Part shown: one piece after another, positions 56,901 through 64,000 of the stretch
Position numbering within the stretch: the stretch's first letter is position 1
How the letters are laid out: every line of letters begins with the position of its first letter
Origin: Liopterus haemorrhoidalis
Lineage: Eukaryota > Arthropoda > Insecta > Coleoptera > Dytiscidae
Direction of reading: 5' to 3'
Length of the DNA: 64,000 bases
NCBI GenBank assembly: GCA_963971575.1
Contig: OZ020616.1
Coordinates: forward strand, 1,694,924 to 1,758,923
Translations under genes and position numbers: made by a program
Notes under the pieces: model-generated
What the model saw: the letters and a program-made list of their open reading frames with translations, nothing else
Told to the model about the DNA's origin: nothing
The model's database searches: none

Positions 56901-59435
56901 TTTATCACCATAAACAAATGTTTTATGTAGCAACTGTAGCAGATTTTTTTGTACTCATACAACATTAAACAGCACAAAAAATGTTTTGATGAAAATTCTT
57001 CCGCCATTTTAAAATGCAAGGGTTTAAAATGAAACGAAAACAATAATTAGGTACTCAAGATTACAGAGTTTAATCAAAACGCAAAAGACGTCTGTTTAAT
57101 TCAGCGAATAAGTCGTGACTAGTTCGCATACTGTACTAATAATAAAAACGAAAAAACTTTGCGGTACACCTAATACGTTGTCGGTTATCGATAGTTTTCC
57201 AAACTTTGTAGCTATAGCTCAGTCGCTGAAACAGTGCAGTTTGTCATTTTGCGTCATATCTTCAATGACAAACTTAGTGGCGAAAAAATAACTAGATAGA
57301 TTTTTTTTGCATGTGAATTATAGACTAATATTGCTCCTTACTCTTTTATTTTACTAAGGCCCGGTCTTTCCACCTTCAGATAAAGTTCCAGGTAACTATC
57401 TGACAGATAAGGTTATTTTTAACTTCATTTGCTGAGTAAATGTCATCTCTTCTTTCTATACAAAGGTATTTATCAGATAGTTATCTAACGGATAATGAGA
57501 CGGACGTATTAAATTCACTGACTGGTATTGACATTTATTCAGCAGATGAAGTTACAAATAACCTTATCTGTCAGATAGTTACCTGGAACTTTATCTGAAG
57601 GTGGAAAGGACCGGGCCTAAAACATACCTTTTGAAGTTATATTTAGTTTGTGTTCGTTAGTCATTTTGAAGATTTACAAATTTTAAAAGTGTTTATTTAA
57701 TATAGGGACATGTGTATTGGTATCCCTGAATAAAACGATGTTACCATTTGTCATTTAATAATACGTCTGTTGTGTTAAATATAGTACTTTCTAAAAACCT
57801 TTTTTATTTAGTTTGTTGTTTATTTAGCAGTTTTGTGTTTAGTTATATATTTTCTTATTTGATTTTGTGTGTACTGCATAGTTTTTAGGTTATATTCAAC
57901 GTATTTTTGGATCACATCAGTCCTTTGTAGGACTATTTTGCCTATTAGAATAGTTTATTTGTTTCTATTCTGTTCTTATTCTTATATTTTCATTTCATTT
58001 CGATACAAGTGACAGCGTACAAATATTACATTCGTTAAATAGATAAATGTAAACGTACTAAACCTGACGTCACATTTTTTTGTGACGTTTCAAGTGACGC
58101 AACTGCACTGTTTCGCTGATTTCCCTAATTTAAAGAGCTCTAAACGCAGCTAAGAAATATAAGTTGTAAAGTTAATTTTGGTGACTCAGTAAATTGAGTT
58201 CTCGTAATTATATAACGCCTTTTTTCAGAAACTTTACGAAAACATAGTCCAGTAATGATGTTAAGAAGACAAATAACGAAAGATTACGTTATTCCTGATA
58301 CAAACATAGAGTTGAAGAAAGGATTAGGTGTAGCCGTTCCAATTATGGCATTGCATTACGATGAAGAATATTATCCAGATCCAGAGAAATTCGATCCAGA
58401 TCGGTTCACAGATGAGGCCAAACAGACACGTCCTGACTTTACCTGGCTTCCATTTGGAGATGGACCCAGAATATGCATAGGTAAGATGAAGAATAAACGG
58501 TATTACGTTTGTATATAATTTATACAGTAAATTTATTTTTTAATGCAACATGTACTATGTCATTACCATGGATACAGTTTTTGACAGCAATATAAGTCGT
58601 GTTCATTTGCATTTGCAACATAGACAATTAGTGTGTATACTTTTGTGTGTATACAGATGAAGAAAAAATAATGATGGTAACTTGGTATAACTCCCGAATG
58701 AGTTTAAGAGAAGTTTCTGCTGTATTTAGTGCAACTTATCCAGATCGGCCAATACCAAATCCCTCTACAATTTCAAGACTAGTTAATAAATTTCATCGCG
58801 AAGGATGTCTTAAGTCAAAACATAATAAAAAAAGAACAACATCCCACGTGCTTACAGAAGTGAAGCAGTTGGAAATATTATTACATGTGGAAGAAAACAA
58901 TCAAAATACTTTAAGATCAATTGCACAAACCGTTGGTGTCAGTATTGGATCTGTTTTTAACTTCTTAAAAAAAGAAAAGTTTCGATCATACAAATTTCAA
59001 AATCATCAAGAATTGTTATAAAGGGACGCAGCAATACGTATGGATTTTTGTTTTGAAATGTTTGAAAAAATTAATTCCGACCCAAAAAGGCTTCAAAGAA
59101 TTTTATTTACTGACGTAAAGTATTTCAATACTTTCTTACTATTTCAAATATTTCCCCAGTACTTCAACTTTCCCTAGTATTTCAAATATTTCCCTAGTAT
59201 TTCAAATACTTTCCTAGTATTTGTAGTCAGTCCTAGTACAAGTTGTAATTAAGTGTATGATATAATTGCAGGTATGAGATTCGGCATGATGGAAACAAAA
59301 GTAGCACTGTGTCGACTTCTATTAAACTACAAGTTTACTCTGAACCCGAAGACCGTGGAGCCCCTGGAAATGGACCCGCTCACCTTTGTCAAGAGTGTCA
59401 AGGAAGGAGTCTGGTTAAATGCTGAAAGAATATAA
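53925..59435 (+). CDS. Cytochrome P450, CYP6-like, clan 3 (CYP-B)
   Basis: Exons 53925-55044, 58229-58480 and 59272-59435; both introns phase 1; 511 aa. The start ATG follows ATTCAACAAA. It has an N-terminal hydrophobic anchor (residues about 1-25), KLTPTFTSGKLKQMF, I-helix AGFETSSST from 316, ETLR at 374-377, FDPDRF, and FGDGPRICIG with haem cysteine C456. Exons 2 and 3 have the same lengths as CYP-A (252 and 164 nt), so the two are tandem duplicates. Differences cluster in the F-G region (FSPNTFDLIKTFFGN in A, FTLSVFDRFKFFFAN in B), a likely substrate-access segment, and B carries a short acidic insert (DGDDKPVGDDTK). Expected role is ER monooxygenase with CYP reductase. Intron 1 (3,184 bp) is almost entirely transposon; intron 2 has another. 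AATAAA is at 59452-59457. Confidence 0.92.
55193..57170 (-). mobile_element. Deleted mariner nested in CYP-B intron 1
   Basis: TIRs GGTGTACCGGAAAGTTTTTT and GGTGTACCGCAAAGTTTTTT, flanked by TA. Minus-strand pieces: FKKFKSGNLCLDDELRAGRP (HTH end), then KGIIYYDMLKPG, VILQGDNA with a catalytic Asp, YSSDISPSD with the third Asp, and near 55270 the end VIDHNGNYFTQ. Frameshifts and an internal deletion make it inactive. Another element is inserted within the third-Asp codon region at about 56561. Confidence 0.8.
55413..56560 (-). mobile_element. Tc1/IS630-like (DDE_3) transposon copy 2, nested in a mariner
   Basis: Right end TAGTCGGATTGCTGATAGG on the minus strand at a TA. Minus strand at about 56300-56200 reads VVAALKISESTMRRIIKCNK, an HTH segment, then jumps near 56100 to NPIELIWGITKK (spanning the Glu of the catalytic triad), and ends in the acidic tail near 55850. 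The left terminus is lost. From 55413 to 56070 it matches the copy at 1066-1713 closely. Confidence 0.7.
57357..57617. mobile_element. Palindromic MITE with about 75-bp arms
   Basis: Arms begin AGGCCCGGTC and contain CCTTCAGATAAAGTTCCAGG and TAACTATCTGACAGATAAGG, inverted at the right end with few changes. Spacer about 110 bp. It lies inside the large element of CYP-B intron 1. Confidence 0.8.
58647..59120 (+). pseudogene. Transposase N-terminal fragment (HTH, DUF4817-like) in CYP-B intron 2
   Basis: 124 aa from 58650: DEEKIMMVTWYNSRMSLREV, NPSTISRLVNKFHREGCLKS, VEENNQNTLRSIAQTVGVSI. After a TAA it continues RDAAIRMDFCFEMFEKINSD to ILFTDVKYFN, where the first catalytic Asp would be, then stops at repeats of TTTCCCTAGTATTTCAAATA (59155-59220). 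This is a Tc1/mariner-type transposase common in arthropods, truncated and disabled. It is not a P450 part. Confidence 0.7.
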
Positions 59436-59649
59436 AACGTCATTGACAAGAAATAAATAATACATATTTTCAACAATGTTGAAACAACTATTAATTATTA
59501 ATGTTTTGTAATATCTGTTATGGTATCTGTTCTAGTTTTTTTAATATAAATTTTTATTTATAATTTTAAATATTGTATATAAATTCGAAATTTTATATGT
59601 TTTTTTTTTTATTTTCTCATCTTCATAATTATTTATGATTAGAAAACCA

Positions 59650-60690
59650 TATCTGATGTTTCAGATGACACAGAATCATCTGAAACATCTGGTTTTAGCC
59701 ATACAGAATGTTAAGTTGAGATTAAGGGGGGGGGGGGTATGGTCAGAGCAGCACATTTTATACCCAAGTTCAAGATTTTTTTTTAGAAAACTGTTAATAG
59801 TAACTTGATTGGGATAATACCGACAGTAAAGAACAACCTTTGAAGAGTATCCAAAAAAATTTTTATTGAAAAATATCGAAAATTAAGCTCGTGACATGAA
59901 TTTGAAATTTTCGTTCAGGACAAAGAGTTGATTTGCGGTGAGACACATAACTAATGACTGGATCATCTAAAACGAAAAAACCAAAAATATTTCGTTAGTT
60001 TATGAGTTTCTTGAGGTAACGCTGTCTAGTTTTTTCAAATATCTAGATTATTTAATTTTTGGTATAAGTTTGAAGTCAAAAAAACGAAAAAAACGGAAAT
60101 TTTTTTTTCGAAATTTCGGTTTTCAGTTGTAAAAAAATCCATAAAAAAACAATACAGCAAAAAAAAAATATATCTCGACAGCGTTACCTAGTAAATTGCC
60201 TATAGAAATAGTGTGCAAAATTTCAGAAAGATCGGTCGAGTAGTTTTCGAGTTACATGTCTCACCGACTTGAAAAATAAAATTCTTCAAAAAATTACGAA
60301 ACACGTGTACCCTAACTGCTCGATGAAATGAATGTATACTACTACAAGTCACATATATAAGTGTTTTTACACAAATATAGCACATACAGGTGTGTGGATA
60401 GAGTGGGAAGACTCTACTATTACGTATATGAGAGCTGCGCGCGGCTAATAAAGCAGCGTTCTGAAAGGAACGCTATAACACGCGATTTGCGCGAAAATAT
60501 GAATTTGAGTTATTTGTATTGTTAAGCCGATAACTTCGTTAATTTTGCTCGGATCGACCTGAAATTTTGTATGGACACTCCTGAGTCAATATACAATCGA
60601 TTAAAAAAAAAAAAAAAAAAAACGGTTTTCTGACCATACCCCCCCCTTAAGGGAGACATGAAACCATGGAGTTCTTCCTGCAGGATTACA
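59650..60690 (+). pseudogene. LINE 3' fragment split by a TTAA MITE
   Basis: 59655-59725 (CAGATGACACAGAATCATCT, GAAACATCTGGTTTTAGCCA) and 60651-60690 (GGGAGACATGAAACCATGG, TTCTTCCTGCAGGATTA) match the LINE end at 25035-25165. Shorter and more decayed than that copy. Confidence 0.7.
59726..60646. mobile_element. TTAA-flanked MITE, family 2
   Basis: Ends GGGGGGGGTATGGTCAGA and the inverse TCTGACCATACCCCCCC, with TTAA at 59722-59725 and 60647-60650. The intact LINE copy at 25125 has a single TTAA at the same spot. A-rich, no coding. piggyBac type by target. Confidence 0.85.
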
Positions 60691-60699
60691 TTTTAAAAA

Positions 60700-61500
60700 T
60701 CTCCGGGTACAGATAATTGAATTACAAAAACCGCTATAAAATTCGAAACAAGCTCAAAGGCTGCAACTCATAAATAACAGCTGCATAATATTAAGTTGCT
60801 ATCCCTCCCTCTCTCCGATCATTAGGTATTGGACAATGCGAGCAGTTCTAGTATTTTTTTATTAAACTCAGTATCGACAAATGTATGTAACATTTCATTA
60901 ATAATAATTAAACATAAATCTGGAAATGTCAACACGTGTATGATAAATATGGAAGCTGGAGAGATATGTACAGATGAGATGGGTTATAATTAAAAATTAT
61001 AATTAAAAAATCAAAGCGTAAGAGCAATTAAAAGAGCAAACAAACATACTTAATATTGCATGGACGCCGAAGAGGAAGCAAAATAAACTTTGTTGCTATT
61101 TTCAATTAAAAAAAGTCATGGTTATAAATCAGGTTAAGCATGGACCAAAATTTGTAGTTCAGAGGTCAGAGCTGCTAGGCGACAAATCAGTAGGAGAAGA
61201 CCATTGCTTTCAAGCCACTGCTGCGCAACCATGCCATAACTGGTCTGATCTCGAGGGCAAAGCAATATAGCAATTTTCCTATAATTTTAATATCCTTTTC
61301 TCACGACCAAGTGTAAAAACGACTTTATTTGCCACTTTATTCCCTAGAGAAATTTTTGAACTTAATTCCTTCAATAAAGAATGTAATTTTCTAACCTCTA
61401 ATGTCTGCAACCGGCTTTATGTTTTAGTGTTGACATATGGCAATAATATTCAGTTGATAAACGTTTGGGTTTGTAAGAATAAAATCGAGTTTATCTGATT
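60700..61500. other. Intergenic, nothing recognised
   Basis: No open frame, repeat end or RNA gene supported. A somewhat GC-richer patch at 61155-61265 has no match I recognise. Confidence 0.35.
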
Positions 61501-61505
61501 CGAAT

Positions 61506-62489
61506 ATGTCGAAAATCATTTCCAGGAAGTTCTCATTTTCTGTTTTTGAAGAAATCAGCCGCTGAAGCTCATCAAATACTCGTAGAATCTTATGGTGAAA
61601 GTACTCCCACCGATAAATCATGCAGAGAATGGTTTCGACGTTTCAAAAGTGACGATTTCAGTGTCGATGACAAACCTCGTCCAGGTCAGCCGAAGAAGTT
61701 CGAGGACGAGGAATTGCAGGCGCTAATCGATCAAGATCCGTGTCGATCGCAACATGAGCTCGCGCAATTGTTGAAGACATGGGCAGCCATGGGAAAGATT
61801 TACAAAGAAGGAAGATGGGTACCGTACGAACTGAAAGAAAAAGACATCGAGAGGCGCAAAACCATGTCTGAAATCTTGCTTGCCAGGCAAAAAAGAAACG
61901 GTTTTTTGCATCGTATTGTTTCCGGAGACGAAAAGTGGATATATTTCAATAATCCCAAACGAAGGAAATCCATTTGCGACCCAGGAAAACCATCCGCATC
62001 GAGACCAAAGCGGAATATTCACGGCAAGAAAGTAATGGTCTGTATATGGTAGAACCAGAAGGTGTAGTGTATCATGAGCTATTAAAGCAGATCCAAACTA
62101 TCAACGCTGAATTTTATCAACAACAATTGCTCCGTTTTAGCAACACATTGAAGAATAAGCGGCCGGAATATGCAAAGAGACACGACGTGATCCTCCAGAA
62201 TGATAACGCTAGACCACATGTTGACAAGATTGTGAAGGCCACCTTGGAAGCACTTGGCTGGGACGTTTTACCTCACCCGCTGTAATCATCAGACATTGCT
62301 CCATCAGATTATCACTTGTTCAAATCGATTGCACATGGGCTTTCTGGTCAGCACAATTATGAAGAAATAGAGAAATGGCTCAATGAATGGATCGCTTCGA
62401 AGGACGAGTCGTTTTTTCGTCATAGAATACAACAACTGCCAGACAGATGGGAAAAAATAATAGCACGCGATGGCAAATACTTCGTATAG
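61506..62489 (+). pseudogene. Nearly full-length mariner transposase, frameshifted
   Basis: From ATG 61506 a one-base loss in a T run leads to KKSAAEAHQILVESYGES, then WFRRFKSDDFSVDDKPRPG, RIVSGDEKWIYFNNPKRR (first Asp), a stop and shift near 62050, GVVYHELLKQIQTINAEF, VILQNDNARPH (second Asp), SSDIAPSDYHLF (third Asp), ending WEKIIARDGKYFV at 62487. All three catalytic Asp are present with 34-residue spacing. About 330 aa. At least two shifts and two stops (near 62050 and 62283). A different lineage from the Mos1-like copy. Confidence 0.85.
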
Positions 62490-63030
62490 TGTATTTTTTT
62501 TATGTTTTTTTACAAGAGTCTTTTATGGAGGAAAAAAATGGACCGAATTAATTCACACAACTTTTAACTATTAGCTTTTTCTATATAATCTATTATAATT
62601 GGACGAACCAATAATATATAACCAATAAAACGAACCATCATTGATTTTAATATCTCTGTAAGAGTACGCCTATGTCCTCATAAATTATATCTTGTTATTC
62701 AACAATAACCGAGTCCTCATTTTGTCCAGTCAATTATTATTACACCGCGAACTGCATGAATTTTAAAATAGTACTTTGAAATTCATATACAGTTCAAACA
62801 GTTCAAAGTTTACTCATCCAAAATAAAAACTTTCAACACGTGCATTTACGTTCAGTTATAATTAATTTAAACACAGTACTGCACTCTCAATAAACCAATA
62901 ACTTATTTACGACTGATCAAGCTCTATGAAATATACAAAACTGATATTTGAAAATCTCTACTCCACAATCTGAATCACGTTAATCTTCGTGGCATAAATC
63001 TATATAATTTTCTGCAAAAATCATCAGGTA
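62490..63030. other. Intergenic, nothing recognised
   Basis: AT-rich, probably including the mariner 3' flank. No TIR could be placed with confidence. Confidence 0.35.
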
Positions 63031-63034
63031 TATT

Positions 63035-64000
63035 TTCCCATTTTGGTGCCTGCGAGTTTTTAACTGTCTAGGTAATTTTTGACACAGAATCCAAAATAGC
63101 CGTCAGATTTGGTCTATTAGATCTAGTTTTTGAGATACGCTGTATTGGCATCTTTTACAATAAAATATCTTATTTCTTAACTTGTGTATTTTTCACGTTA
63201 TTACCGTTACCATTTGCTCCAACTGCCAGTTACAAACACAAAAGAGACAAAGTAAGGTATTTATTTCACAAAGTAGATAAATATACATTCATTACTTATC
63301 ACTTAAAAATGTTCTTTTGTACGACTTTCTAGCATTGAGTTTACCAGAACAGTCTTTCTGAAGACTCCAACAGTAGTAGGCCATCATGTGGCTATCTTAT
63401 CTTCCTTGATATCTATCTTCCATAGTTTTATGTCCTGATGGAATCTTTCCCTCGGTTCTTTACTAAAATCACCTAGGTTTTCTGGTAAGTGGTCATAATA
63501 CAACCGAGAATATTAAAGTTGGAAAGCATATTTTCCACTAATTCTCTGCCTTATGATTTCCAAGAAAATTTTGTACTACTTAAATAAATGAACACCAAGA
63601 ATTAGATTCAATCTCGTTCATTGATGTGGTTGGATTGGATTGTGGATCTTCAGTAGGTTGCCTTATCTGAGGACCATCAAAAATTCTGGCTTTCAGAAAC
63701 TTACGTGTGAAGTAGCCTACACAAAGTCCATCTCGATTTAAAGCCTTCAAAAATTGCTTCATAAGCCCAAATTCGATATGCAAGGCTGGAAATATAATTT
63801 TCTTTCTCGCAACCAAAAATTCGTTGACAACTATTTGTTTTTCTTGAATTATGATATTTCTTAATGGAAATCACCCAATTTCTGTTAACCCAGTGCTGAT
63901 CCTTAGCTCTGCTGTCCCAAAGACATAAAAAACAAGGGTATTTTGTATATCCACTTTGCTGTCCAAGGAGGAAGTTTACCGTTTTTAGATAAAAAACTAA
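63035..64000 (-). pseudogene. Repeat-family protein fragment of unknown function, copy 2
   Basis: Inverse of the 4640-5740 repeat. Minus-strand 63816-63580 reads KKIIFPALHIEFGLMKQFLK, ALNRDGLCVGYFTRK, ARIFDGPQIRQ and SMNEIESNSWCSF. Further on, past shifts, sequence corresponding to EDRYQGR and HMMAYYCW lies at about 63430-63370. This copy keeps the ESNSWCSF segment missing from copy 1. Truncated by the window edge. Confidence 0.6.

Larger units (their letters stand above)
55064..58150. mobile_element. Large TIR element filling CYP-B intron 1
   Basis: Left GCAGCGTTCATAGCTCTTAA and right TTAAAGAGCTCTAAACGCAG are imperfect inverse ends. The element covers all but about 100 bp of the intron. No transposase of its own was seen. 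Related end pieces occur near 34360 and 38985-39100, and an internal piece (TCTTCAATGACAAACTTAGT) has a relative in CYP-A intron 1 at about 46990-47070. It holds at least three further elements. Confidence 0.6.

Noticed and set aside
58647..59021. A possible extra exon of CYP-B
   Set aside because: It is a transposase helix-turn-helix fragment within intron 2; exons 2 and 3 join in phase without it, as in CYP-A.

Overview
The window is AT-rich (roughly two thirds A+T by eye) eukaryotic DNA with spliced genes, GT-AG introns and very dense transposon debris. Gene content (secreted GMC/glucose-dehydrogenase-type oxidoreductases, CYP6-like P450s, a class IV diacylglycerol kinase), Mos1-like mariners and a short CCTAA run point to an insect. 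Hemiptera is a reasonable guess, but the order cannot be fixed from sequence alone. No bacterial, viral or CRISPR features were recognised.

Host genes. (1) Two intact tandem GMC oxidoreductase paralogs on the + strand: GMC-1 (exons 711-885, 2566-2790, 2890-4424; 644 aa) and GMC-2 (exons 6672-6846, 8873-9097, 12250-13757; 635 aa). They share exon lengths, intron phases and about 200 bp of upstream sequence, so they are a recent duplication. (2) Two exons of one minus-strand diacylglycerol kinase (DGK zeta/iota or rdgA type), at 36816-36672 and 27605-27402. They are in matching phase and encode most of the N-terminal cysteine-rich region, so the middle of the window is DGK intron. (3) Two intact CYP6-like P450 genes on the + strand: CYP-A (45834-46950, 48487-48738, 49330-49493; 510 aa) and CYP-B (53925-55044, 58229-58480, 59272-59435; 511 aa), with identical intron phases and identical lengths for exons 2 and 3.

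Everything else is mobile or repeated DNA. There are two Helentron-like (HINE-type) families with internal GTCT microsatellites, several mariner/Tc1 lineages (one Mos1-like and nearly complete), piggyBac-type TTAA elements, hAT elements with clear 8-bp target duplications, long-TIR foldbacks, a tRNA-derived SINE with a 16-bp duplication, LINE 3' ends, a 26-bp satellite interrupted by a SWIM-domain pseudogene, and a 77-bp minisatellite. Nesting is extreme: CYP-B intron 1 is almost wholly one transposon holding a mariner that holds another transposon.

Most novel-looking observations: (a) Helentron-like copies that share flanks but carry different tRNA-like modules at the same internal position; (b) a 121-nt GC-rich hairpin directly upstream of CYP-B; (c) a hammerhead-ribozyme-like core in the arms of a foldback in GMC-2 intron 2; (d) detoxification and oxidoreductase genes apparently embedded around or inside a large DGK gene.
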